Below, piece after piece: positions 1 to 6,527 of a stretch of DNA of 43,504 bases. The notes beneath the pieces were generated by a model. The model was given only the letters and a program-made list of their open reading frames with translations, was not told the DNA's origin and did not search any database. Source of the stretch: Methylotenera_A sp036676175 (lineage in GTDB: Bacteria > Pseudomonadota > Gammaproteobacteria > Burkholderiales > Methylophilaceae); NCBI GenBank assembly GCA_036676175.1, contig JAKFDL010000021.1, positions 1 through 43,504 on the forward strand, in the 5' to 3' direction. Positions within the stretch are counted from its first letter, which is position 1. The number at the start of each line of letters is the position of its first letter. Made by a program: the position numbers and the translations under genes.

Positions 1-162
1 GAAGGCATCAGCTACGATACCACCAATAAATTAGTACTGGCAGCCAGCTGGGGTGAAAACAAAGTGTCAGTGATTGATGCACGTACTAACAAACTTATCA
101 CACACATTAAAACTAGCGATAAAAGCCGGGCATTTGGACAATTCATATTGTCCAAACAATAA
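1..162 (+). CDS. YVTN-type beta-propeller protein, C-terminal end (partial)
   Basis: Only the last 53 codons lie in the window; the frame is open from the first base to the TAA at 160-162. The peptide has one blade-like repeat, with NKLVLAASWGENKVSVID followed by a TNKLITHIKTSD strand, which is the YVTN/YncE-type beta-propeller pattern. Proteins of this kind are often encoded beside PQQ-dependent alcohol dehydrogenase genes and are annotated as PQQ-dependent catabolism-associated beta-propeller proteins. The MxaD-like gene 180 bp downstream fits that context. The exact subfamily cannot be fixed from this fragment, and no biochemical role is assigned. Confidence 0.7.
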   Translation, partial: EGISYDTTNKLVLAASWGENKVSVIDARTNKLITHIKTSDKSRAFGQFILSKQ

Positions 163-176
163 AGATCAATCCATAT

Positions 177-204
177 AGAGCTGAACAGTAAAGGGGACAG
201 CTCT
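177..204 (+). terminator. Possible weak hairpin after the beta-propeller gene
   Basis: A 7-bp inverted repeat (AGAGCTG and CAGCTCT) lies 15 bp after the stop codon of the beta-propeller gene. It has a 14-nt loop and no T tract, so it may be a weak or Rho-assisted end, or have no function. Confidence 0.2.
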
Positions 205-256
205 TGCAGCAATCGCATACGTCAACGCAATCAAAAGCATCGCGTTACTCAAGGCA

Positions 257-285
257 TGGGCATATTGGCGTAACTGATTTATAAT
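257..285 (+). promoter_or_regulatory. Candidate sigma-70 promoter for the mxaD-like gene
   Basis: TGGGCA (257-262) and a perfect TATAAT (280-285) are separated by 17 bp. Transcription would start near 292, giving a leader of about 50 nt with a GGAGAATATGGA ribosome site before the ATG at 345. The -35 matches consensus at four of six positions. Activity is inferred. Confidence 0.45.
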
Positions 286-344
286 GCGAACAGCCTAATT
301 TATTATCAAAAGCTTTTTTAAACGTTTTATACGGAGAATATGGA

Positions 345-869
345 ATGAACAAGTTTTTAGCAATGTTAGCTTTAGCAGTTTTACCTTTCACTGCCTTTGC
401 GCACGGCCCTACGCCACAAAAAGTAGAAAAATCAATCGTCATTAAAGCCGCGCCAGCCAAAGTTTGGGCGATGGTAAAAGACTTTGGCAACATGCAAGCT
501 TGGCACCCCGCGATTGCAAGTACTAAGTTAGTAAAAAAAGGTGACGAGACGCATAGAACGTTAACATTGAAAAGTGGTGGCGAAATTCACGAGAAGTTAC
601 GTAGTGCCGATGACAAAGACATGAAATTGAAATATGAGATTACTGGCGGCGTAGCACCAGTGGCTGATTACAACTCTGTGATGACCGTGGCCGCAGGCCC
701 AGGCGCAGGTGAAACCACTGTGACTTGGGTAGGCCGTTTTTACCGCACTTATAAATTAAACCCGCCCATTCCTGCTGGCCAAGATGACGCAACAGCGACT
801 GGCTTTATCACAGACGTTTACGATAGTGGTTTGGCCAATTTGAAAAAGGTGCTTGAAGGCTCAAAGTAA
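345..869 (+). CDS. mxaD: MxaD-like SRPBCC-family periplasmic protein
   Basis: The 174-residue protein starts with a clear Sec signal peptide (about residues 1-19, ending in FTAFA before HGPTPQ). The rest is one SRPBCC/START-like domain, with the pattern KAAPAKVWAMVKDFGNMQAWHP near residues 34-55 and a hydrophobic C-terminal helix. Signal-peptide-bearing SRPBCC proteins with this HGPTP start and DFG..WHP segment match MxaD, a periplasmic factor reported to help electron transfer between methanol dehydrogenase and its cytochrome in methylotrophs. The adjoining beta-propeller gene supports a quinoprotein context. A GGAG ribosome site lies about 9 nt before the ATG. A generic ligand-binding SRPBCC protein is the alternative, so the symbol is tentative. 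Confidence 0.7.
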   Translation: MNKFLAMLALAVLPFTAFAHGPTPQKVEKSIVIKAAPAKVWAMVKDFGNMQAWHPAIASTKLVKKGDETHRTLTLKSGGEIHEKLRSADDKDMKLKYEITGGVAPVADYNSVMTVAAGPGAGETTVTWVGRFYRTYKLNPPIPAGQDDATATGFITDVYDSGLANLKKVLEGSK

Positions 870-980
870 ATAGCCAGGCAGCTGGCGCAACTGCAAAAAA
901 ACCATGGTGGAAATTTTGGTAAAGTGACACTAATGGTAATTACCTAATCTTCACTGACACTTTTTGTCAGTAAATCTAAC

Positions 981-1008
981 AAAAAGCGGGTTAAATGCCC
1001 GCTTTTTT
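981..1008 (+). terminator. Rho-independent terminator after the mxaD-like gene
   Basis: A 10-bp stem of AAAAAGCGGG and CCCGCTTTTT encloses a 7-nt loop and ends in a T run. It lies about 110 bp after the stop codon and closes this unit before the pilin promoter. Confidence 0.8.
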
Positions 1009-1100
1009 GTGCCTAAAATTATTGTATTAAGCCCCACACCTCTATCCATATTAAATATTTATATATAAAAAACAATTGGTTAGTAAATATTGTTAATGAT

Positions 1101-1115
1101 TGGCACAGCCATTGC
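1101..1115 (+). promoter_or_regulatory. Sigma-54 (-24/-12) promoter of the pilin gene
   Basis: TGGCAC (1101-1106) and TTGCT (1111 onward, GC at 1114-1115) have the invariant GG and GC separated by exactly 10 bp, matching the RpoN consensus closely. Transcription would start near 1126, about 80 nt before the pilin ATG. RpoN together with the PilS-PilR two-component system drives the major pilin gene in Pseudomonas and several betaproteobacteria. PilR-binding sites would be expected between about 900 and 1060; I could not define them by eye. Confidence 0.75.
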
Positions 1116-1139
1116 TAATAACTACTCAGCACTGGTAAC

Positions 1140-1176
1140 TATAACTACCGGTGTAAGTACTCAGACGGTAGTTATA
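1140..1176 (+). promoter_or_regulatory. Hairpin in the pilin mRNA leader
   Basis: A perfect 11-bp inverted repeat (TATAACTACCG at 1140-1150 and CGGTAGTTATA at 1166-1176, 15-nt loop) lies between the predicted sigma-54 start near 1126 and the ribosome site near 1194. It has no following T tract, so it is not a terminator. It may stabilise the abundant pilin mRNA or serve as a regulator site. Confidence 0.6.
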
Positions 1177-1206
1177 TTCAATTAAATTTTTACAAAGGGA
1201 ATTAAA

Positions 1207-1662
1207 ATGATGATGAAATACACTTATAACCAAGCTCAAAAAGGCTTTACCTTAATCGAACTAATGATTGTTGTAGCAATTATCGGTATTTTGGCTGCAA
1301 TCGCAATTCCACAATACAGCAACTACATCTCACGTACACGAGCTGCCTCTACCATGGCTGAATTAGGCTCTGTTAAAACTGCCGTTGGTTTATGTGTGCA
1401 AGAAACTGGTAGCCTTGCCGGATGTGATACTGGCGCCAATGGCGTTCAAACGCCTACTGCCACTGTAAACGTAATCACCCCAGGTGCTGTTGCTGATGGC
1501 GTAATTACCGGCACCAGTTCTGCACAAGTAGTCGCAGGTACTAATACCGCTTTCACATTAACGCCAGCTACACCTACAGCTGGAATGACTTCGTTAGCAT
1601 GGACATTGACTGGTCTGTGTTCAGACACACGTGGTATTAGAGCTGGTAGTCTAGGTTGCTAA
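1207..1662 (+). CDS. pilA: Type IV major pilin (PilA/PilE family)
   Basis: The 151-residue prepilin has a short basic leader, then the prepilin peptidase site KG^FTLIELMIVV, with cleavage after Gly13, Phe as mature residue 1 and Glu at mature position 5. The hydrophobic N-terminal helix continues to AIPQYSNYI. The rest is a small globular domain with four cysteines: two around residues 73-84 and two framing a C-terminal loop, the usual D-region disulfide. An AAAGGGA ribosome site precedes three successive ATG codons; the first (1207) is used here, and starting at the third shortens only the leader. A sigma-54 promoter upstream and a strong terminator downstream mark a monocistronic, highly expressed gene. 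This is the fibre subunit for twitching, adhesion or DNA uptake. Confidence 0.93.
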   Translation: MMMKYTYNQAQKGFTLIELMIVVAIIGILAAIAIPQYSNYISRTRAASTMAELGSVKTAVGLCVQETGSLAGCDTGANGVQTPTATVNVITPGAVADGVITGTSSAQVVAGTNTAFTLTPATPTAGMTSLAWTLTGLCSDTRGIRAGSLGC

Positions 1663-1692
1663 TTTTGTAGAAGTAATAAATACGTAAGCCTC

Positions 1693-1720
1693 AAAAAATC
1701 CCCTTAAAAGGGGATTTTTT
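1693..1720 (+). terminator. Rho-independent terminator after the pilin gene
   Basis: The stem AAAAAATCCCC pairs with GGGGATTTTTT around a short TTAAAA loop, 30 bp after the pilin stop codon. It separates high pilin expression from the accessory gene starting at 1757; some read-through may supply that gene. Confidence 0.85.
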
Positions 1721-1756
1721 GTTTAAGGCTAAGATTAATTAAATTTACCGAAATAT

Positions 1757-2497
1757 ATGTCTAGAATTAAAGCCGCAGTCATTCATTTTATTATTAGCCT
1801 GACAATTGTGTCGGCAATTGTTATCGTAATGCTCACATTATGGTACCCGGATGCATACCTCGACTTAATGGGAGGAAAGACCCTCATATATTTGATTGCG
1901 GGTGTTGATATTTTTTTAGGCCCGTTACTTACTTTAGCAGTATTCGATGCCAATAAAAAGCTCATCAAGTTTGATTTAACGTGTATCGCAGTTTTACAAA
2001 TCGCCGCTATGAGCTATGGGTTCTATGTAATGTTCCAGGCAAGACCAATTTTTACTATATATAATCAAAATGCGTTCTATGTTGCATCTGTTGTTGATAT
2101 CGTTCCCAGCGAACTAGCGAAGGGTAAAAGAAAAGAATGGCGTACTGCGTCTTTGACCGGGCCAAAATTAGCTGCCGCAAAACCTGATTCAAAAAGTAAA
2201 TATGAAACTGTTTTTTATGAAACCGAATCTCAGGCAAACACAATTCAGCAATATCCAAGATTCTATGATGATTATAAAAATCATCTAGCGAATGTTATTA
2301 AAGCTGGCAAACCTTTAGCAGAGCTTGCCAAAATAAGCCCTGATAATAAACAAGTAGTTGATAGGTTTTTAACTAAGAAAAAACAAACTATCGGTGATTT
2401 CTTGTTTTTACCAATTTATGCAGCAACCGGCGAGATGTCTGCAATTGTAGACGCCAAAACTGGTGAGTTTATTGAAATAATTGACGCAACAAAATAA
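1757..2497 (+). CDS. TfpX/TfpZ-family type IV pilin accessory protein
   Basis: The 246-residue protein has three predicted membrane helices in its first 100 residues (about 5-28, 38-63 and 72-95). A polar, lysine-rich periplasmic or cytoplasmic domain of about 145 residues follows. The segment AGVDIFLGPLLTLAVFD, a membrane turn followed by a conserved aspartate, and the placement directly after a pilin gene fit the TfpX/TfpY/TfpZ family. In Pseudomonas and Moraxella such genes are linked to particular pilin alleles and help their assembly; the mechanism is poorly defined. The ATG at 1757 has only a weak ribosome site, which suggests much lower expression than the pilin. No separate promoter was recognised. 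Confidence 0.8.
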   Translation: MSRIKAAVIHFIISLTIVSAIVIVMLTLWYPDAYLDLMGGKTLIYLIAGVDIFLGPLLTLAVFDANKKLIKFDLTCIAVLQIAAMSYGFYVMFQARPIFTIYNQNAFYVASVVDIVPSELAKGKRKEWRTASLTGPKLAAAKPDSKSKYETVFYETESQANTIQQYPRFYDDYKNHLANVIKAGKPLAELAKISPDNKQVVDRFLTKKKQTIGDFLFLPIYAATGEMSAIVDAKTGEFIEIIDATK

Positions 2498-2505
2498 ATA
2501 CAACT

Positions 2506-3582
2506 CTATGAATTAGCGCAACGCGTTCCACCTTCTAACACCATGGCTTTCATCCCAAACTGTGCAAGTATAAATGCAGCGGCGCTGCTGCGGCGACCCG
2601 TTTGGCAATATACGATGTATTCTTTTGTCGGTTCAAGTTGGCTAATAAAACCACGCAACTCATGCAATGGTGCGTTAATAGCAGCTTCAATATGGTGATA
2701 AGCATATTCAGACTCGAAGCGCACATCCAGCCACTCTGCTGTACCACTAGCCACTTTAGCTTGTGCTTCTTTCATATTAATCGTGTTAACAATCGGCGCT
2801 TTAAGTAGCTCTACAAAGTCTTGTTTTTTTAGTCGCAACAACTGTCCGCTGGTTTTCATGGTCACTGTGGCGTTACGCTTGTTGTCAGAGGCCAACGCCT
2901 CTTCACCAAAACCAGCACCTGCATAAATATCGGCCAACACAATGGCGCCTTGGCTGGGGTCTTTCACGCGGCTGACAATGGCACTGCCCTCCTGAATCAA
3001 ATAGTAGTAATCACCTTCTTGCCCTTGCCTAATAATCGTTTGACCTGCTTCGACGGAGACTGGCTGCATGCGGGAAAACATCGCTTCAATATTGGCCGCG
3101 GGAAGTTTGTTAAACACACCATTTTGCAATTTAAATGCATTAAAGCTGGCAGCATCTAATTTAAACTCTGTTTGCGTCAGCATAGTCTGTTGCATTTGCG
3201 CTGGCGGGTAGCCAGAGAGTTGGTCCCAAGTCAGCATAATATCCAGCAAATCTAAATCGATGCGCACTATATCCAATGGTGTTAGCGCAATGGTGTCTTT
3301 AATTTTTAAACGCCCCGCATCTACGGGATGTTTGGCAGCATCGGTGCCCGCCCGCAAAATGACTTTGTTACCATTTTCGTAACGTATGCCCAAGTCACCA
3401 GCTACTACGTATAGCGCTTGCATGCTGTTATTCATCATCCGTGTGGGATCCAGATTTTTGCTCACCGGCTCAATAAAGCAGGCTGCAGCAAGCTCTTCCA
3501 GGCGAGTTGGTGAAAGCCTTGCCAATGGCTCAAACTGTGCTAATCTGGCCTTGCTGATTGAAATAGGCTCGCGTTGATCCAT
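2506..3582 (-). CDS. Cyclic-nucleotide-binding domain / rhodanese fusion protein
   Basis: The 358-residue protein reads as three modules. Residues 1-150 resemble a degenerate cNMP-binding fold. Residues about 175-285 form a clearer cNMP-binding domain with a phosphate-cassette pattern FGEEAL (near residue 226) followed by KRNATV, keeping the Glu and Arg that contact cyclic nucleotide. Residues about 290-358 form a rhodanese domain with VYCQTGRRS, whose active-site Cys is residue 326. There is no helix-turn-helix, so this is not a Crp-type DNA-binding regulator. I chose the ATG at 3582 because it sits 4 bp after the upstream stop with a GGAG about 10 nt away; a start at 3678 would run deep into the preceding gene. 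The pairing with a phosphodiesterase gene suggests a cyclic-nucleotide-gated sulfurtransferase. Its substrate is unknown. Confidence 0.85.
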   Translation of the reverse strand: MDQREPISISKARLAQFEPLARLSPTRLEELAAACFIEPVSKNLDPTRMMNNSMQALYVVAGDLGIRYENGNKVILRAGTDAAKHPVDAGRLKIKDTIALTPLDIVRIDLDLLDIMLTWDQLSGYPPAQMQQTMLTQTEFKLDAASFNAFKLQNGVFNKLPAANIEAMFSRMQPVSVEAGQTIIRQGQEGDYYYLIQEGSAIVSRVKDPSQGAIVLADIYAGAGFGEEALASDNKRNATVTMKTSGQLLRLKKQDFVELLKAPIVNTINMKEAQAKVASGTAEWLDVRFESEYAYHHIEAAINAPLHELRGFISQLEPTKEYIVYCQTGRRSSAAAFILAQFGMKAMVLEGGTRCANS

Positions 3583-3586
3583 GGCT

Positions 3587-4351
3587 TTACAACTCCAAAA
3601 CTTGCTGGTTACGTAGCGCCAGGCAATGCCTCGTAGCTGGGTTTGCCGCGATCTCCTGCATAATATTTGTATCCTCACCCGGCTTCAGATGGGTAATGAA
3701 CACTTGTGGCTTACTTTGCAGATAAGACAATTGCTGTGCCAACCTGTCTGGGCATAAATGTTTTGAAAGTCTTGCCAACTCAGACTCCGCATTGCTAAAT
3801 GCGGTTTCTATTATCAGGTATTTTATATTATTAATGGTATTCACTGCTTGCCAAAAATCTTCCCCGCCTTCTGTATCTCCCGTAAAGACCAAACTATTTT
3901 CTCCACTATTTATTTGGTACCCTACTGCTGGCACCACATGGCTAGCTGGCAAGGCAGTAATGCTTTTATGCTTAATCAGTATGGTCTCTCCAACTTTAAT
4001 CTCGTTAAAAACTAAAAAGGGAAATGCACTGTTGGGTATTTTAGAAAAGTCTGGCCAAACCAACCAATTAAAAATATGCTGTTTTAAAATATCAATGACT
4101 TCGCGCGTCGCATGCACAGTGACAGGCTTATCACGTAAACCCATGACAGTATCCACCAACAATGGGATAAACCCAATATGGTCGATGTGGGTGTGTGTGA
4201 CAAAAATATGATCGATTTTTAGTAAAGCTTCCAGCGATAAATCGCTCACACCAGTGCCTGCGTCTATCAACACATCATCATCAATTAATAACGCAGTGGT
4301 GCGGCTACTACCGCCAATACCACCGCTACAACCTAGTATTTTAACTTGCAT
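3587..4351 (-). CDS. Metallo-beta-lactamase-fold hydrolase, probable class II-type 3',5'-cyclic-nucleotide phosphodiesterase
   Basis: The 254-residue single-domain protein opens with MQVKILGCSGGIGG and a strand leading to DAGTGV. It then carries the metal-binding motif THTHIDHIG near residue 52, later H (PASHVVP), D (FTGDTEGG) and H (ITHLKPG) ligands, all expected for a two-metal site. The spacing and the HIDHIGFIPLLVDT extension resemble class II cyclic-nucleotide phosphodiesterases (yeast Pde1 type) more than glyoxalase II or RNase Z. It is the first gene of a two-gene unit with the cyclic-nucleotide-binding/rhodanese fusion, which supports cyclic-nucleotide hydrolysis. A more general phosphodiesterase or lactonase remains possible. 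Confidence 0.8.
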   Translation of the reverse strand: MQVKILGCSGGIGGSSRTTALLIDDDVLIDAGTGVSDLSLEALLKIDHIFVTHTHIDHIGFIPLLVDTVMGLRDKPVTVHATREVIDILKQHIFNWLVWPDFSKIPNSAFPFLVFNEIKVGETILIKHKSITALPASHVVPAVGYQINSGENSLVFTGDTEGGEDFWQAVNTINNIKYLIIETAFSNAESELARLSKHLCPDRLAQQLSYLQSKPQVFITHLKPGEDTNIMQEIAANPATRHCLALRNQQVLEL

Positions 4352-4374
4352 ATAAAATCTCTTTTTATTTAACT

Positions 4375-4403
4375 TTTTAATGCGCTATTGTCATAGGTGT
4401 CAA
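4375..4403 (-). promoter_or_regulatory. Candidate sigma-70 promoter of the phosphodiesterase/cNMP-rhodanese unit
   Basis: Reading the minus strand, TTGACA (4403-4398) and TTAAAA (4380-4375) are separated by exactly 17 bp. The start would fall near 4368, only about 17 nt before the ATG at 4351, leaving room for an AGAGA ribosome site. Confidence 0.5.
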
Positions 4404-4579
4404 AAATTCATTCCTTCATCAGGCTAAACAACCCCATATTTAGCTTGTGACATAACTTCAGCAATAAACCTGCCAACATAATTAATAAAGCATAAATGTA
4501 TGTGTGGCTATAAAATCTTAGTTAAAATTGCAGTGTTGAAACCAGCCCAAAACCATGCCCTGCTCTTAGTCAACTCTTC

Positions 4580-4585
4580 TATAAT
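4580..4585 (+). promoter_or_regulatory. Candidate -10 element for the carboxylesterase gene
   Basis: A perfect TATAAT lies 26 bp before the ATG at 4612. No good -35 sits 16-18 bp upstream, so this is only a weak promoter call. Confidence 0.3.
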
Positions 4586-4611
4586 TAACACCATTTACAA
4601 TTGAGCAACAT

Positions 4612-5277
4612 ATGTCCATAGCCTTAGAAACCCCAATCGAAATTTGCCACATCAACCATCCTACTGCTAGCGTCATTTGGTTGCACGGATTGGGCGCAGA
4701 TGGCCATGACTTTGTGCCGGTGGTGGAGATGTTGAAGTTACCTACTATCCGTTTCATTTTGCCACACGCGCCTTATCAAAAAATCACCATGAATAATGGT
4801 TATGAGATGCGTGCTTGGTATGATTTGTTTGGCTTAAATAGTAAGCACCTGCAAGATCAGCCTGGTATAGAAAAGATGCAGGCGCATATAGAATCCCTGA
4901 TTGCACTAGAAAACCAACGCGGCATTGCCAATAATAACATTGTTTTGGCAGGCTTTTCGCAAGGTGGTGCCATGGCGCTACATACAGCACTCCGCCAGAA
5001 ACAAGCACTGGCAGGCGTGCTGGCGTTATCGACTTACTTACCATTGCAAGAGCAATTATCCATACAAAAAACCACGGAGAGTTTAAAAACGCCTATTTTT
5101 ATGGCTCATGGTACTTTTGACGAGGTGATTACGCTGGAGAGAGGCAAGCAGTCTTTAAGTGTTCTAGAAGATCACGGATACCAAATCCAATGGCACGAAT
5201 ACCCCATGGCACATAGTGTACATCCACAGGAGATTAATGATATTCGCCTATTTTTAGAAAAGGCTTTAATTCATTAA
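4612..5277 (+). CDS. Alpha/beta-hydrolase, carboxylesterase/phospholipase family
   Basis: The 221-residue protein matches the short esterase family of Pseudomonas carboxylesterase II and acyl-protein thioesterases. It has the oxyanion segment IWLHGLGADGHDF near residues 23-36 and the nucleophile elbow GFSQGGAM (Ser near 119). A catalytic Asp lies in GTFDEV and the His in MAHSVHPQE near the C-terminus. It has no signal peptide, so it should act in the cytoplasm on short-chain esters or lysophospholipids. Length is typical for the family (about 215-225). It stands 69 bp before xseB and may be transcribed with it, although there is no functional link. Confidence 0.88.
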   Translation: MSIALETPIEICHINHPTASVIWLHGLGADGHDFVPVVEMLKLPTIRFILPHAPYQKITMNNGYEMRAWYDLFGLNSKHLQDQPGIEKMQAHIESLIALENQRGIANNNIVLAGFSQGGAMALHTALRQKQALAGVLALSTYLPLQEQLSIQKTTESLKTPIFMAHGTFDEVITLERGKQSLSVLEDHGYQIQWHEYPMAHSVHPQEINDIRLFLEKALIH

Positions 5278-5346
5278 ACTGTTGAGATTAAACACGCAAA
5301 CACGATAAGTTTTGCTAGAATCACACAATCAGACAGCCAAAACCTC

Positions 5347-5583
5347 ATGACAAAAAACAGCCAACAACAAGTGCCAGATTTTGAAAGCTCATTGCTTGAG
5401 CTGGAGGCCATTGTGAGTCAAATGGAATCTGGAAATTTACCGCTTGAGCAATCGATCAATGCTTATAAACGTGGTGCTGCACTATTGCAGAGCTGCCAAA
5501 AATCACTTGGTGACGCCGAACAACAAGTGCGCATACTCACCGAAGCCAATCAACTTGAGGTGTTTGAGCAGGATGCACCATAA
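5347..5583 (+). CDS. xseB: Exodeoxyribonuclease VII small subunit
   Basis: The 78-residue protein is the size of XseB and has its helical-hairpin pattern: DFESSLLELEAIVSQMESGNL, then LEQSINAYKRGAAL and a C-terminal LGDAEQQVRILTE helix. Several XseB subunits join XseA to form an enzyme that degrades single-stranded DNA to oligonucleotides in repair and recombination. xseA is not in the window. The gene precedes ispA with a 3-bp gap, the same order as xseB-ispA-dxs in enterobacteria, and is probably co-transcribed. Confidence 0.93.
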   Translation: MTKNSQQQVPDFESSLLELEAIVSQMESGNLPLEQSINAYKRGAALLQSCQKSLGDAEQQVRILTEANQLEVFEQDAP

Positions 5584-5586
5584 GGC

Positions 5587-6513
5587 ATGAATAGTCCAAT
5601 GCCATTACCAATTAACGAGCAAGCTAACGCATTCGATGCTTGGGTGCACGATATGCAATTGCGGATGGAAGATGTGCTAGACACGCACCTGCCTTCGGCA
5701 ACTACTTCGCCAATGCGTTTGCACGAAGCCATGCGATATGCCACCTTGGGTGGAGGCAAACGTGTACGCGCTTTGCTGGCCTATGCTGCGGGTGAGTTTT
5801 GTGGTGCCGCAATAAACAAAATTGATGTGCCTGCCGCCGCAGTAGAAATGATCCATGCGTTTTCGCTGGTACACGATGACTTACCGTGCATGGATGATGA
5901 CGATCTACGGCGTGGAAAACCTACAGCGCATAAGAAATATGGCGATGCAATGGCGCTATTAGTGGGTGATGCGCTGCAAAGCTTGGCGTTTCAGCTGATT
6001 TCTCAAGACAAATTACTTAAAAGTGCGCCGCAAAAACTCAAAATGTTGCATATGCTGGCACTAGCCAGCGGCTCACGCGGCATGGCGGGTGGTCAAGCCA
6101 TTGATATTGATAGCATCGGCATTCCACTCACTCGCCCCGAGCTAGAGCATATGCATATCCAGAAAACAGGTGCACTAATACGCGCAGCAGCGTTATTAGG
6201 CGCTTATAGTGCTGACAAACCTAAAGAGGATAGGGTAAGCGCGGTAGATCATTTTGCGAAGTCAATAGGCTTGGCATTCCAAGTGGTGGACGACATCTTA
6301 GATGCTGAAGCCGATACGCAAACTTTGGGCAAAACAGCGGGTAAAGACCAATTGCATAATAAGTCCACTTACGTCACTATTTTAGGCTTATCCGCTGCTA
6401 AGCAATTAGCTAACGAGCTACATGCCAATGCCATGGCAGCTTTGTCTTTTTATGGACGCGATGCAGATTTGCTGAGGCACTTAGCCAACTTTATTACCCA
6501 CCGCAGCTTTTAA
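5587..6513 (+). CDS. ispA: Farnesyl diphosphate synthase (short-chain polyprenyl synthase)
   Basis: The 308-residue protein has the first aspartate-rich motif DDLPCMDDDDLRRG near residues 97-110, with two extra residues between the aspartates, as in bacterial farnesyl synthases. The second motif, VVDDILD, lies near residue 235, and GGKRVRALLAYAAGE near residue 56 binds isopentenyl diphosphate. It joins dimethylallyl and isopentenyl diphosphates to farnesyl diphosphate, the precursor of ubiquinone side chains and undecaprenyl phosphate. It is slightly longer at the N-terminus than E. coli IspA (299). It lies between xseB and dxs in a tight unit; dxs supplies precursor for the same pathway. Product chain length is inferred from family similarity. 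Confidence 0.93.
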   Translation: MNSPMPLPINEQANAFDAWVHDMQLRMEDVLDTHLPSATTSPMRLHEAMRYATLGGGKRVRALLAYAAGEFCGAAINKIDVPAAAVEMIHAFSLVHDDLPCMDDDDLRRGKPTAHKKYGDAMALLVGDALQSLAFQLISQDKLLKSAPQKLKMLHMLALASGSRGMAGGQAIDIDSIGIPLTRPELEHMHIQKTGALIRAAALLGAYSADKPKEDRVSAVDHFAKSIGLAFQVVDDILDAEADTQTLGKTAGKDQLHNKSTYVTILGLSAAKQLANELHANAMAALSFYGRDADLLRHLANFITHRSF

Positions 6514-6527
6514 CGCAGCGCCTTTTT

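Noticed and set aside
3583..3678. A longer N-terminus for the cNMP-rhodanese protein starting at 3678
   Set aside because: It would overlap 92 bp of the phosphodiesterase gene and encode an unlike, arginine-rich stretch. The ATG at 3582 has a ribosome site and normal operon spacing.
4352..4611. A small gene in the gap before the carboxylesterase gene
   Set aside because: Only short frames without ribosome sites are present; the gap is explained by two divergent promoters.
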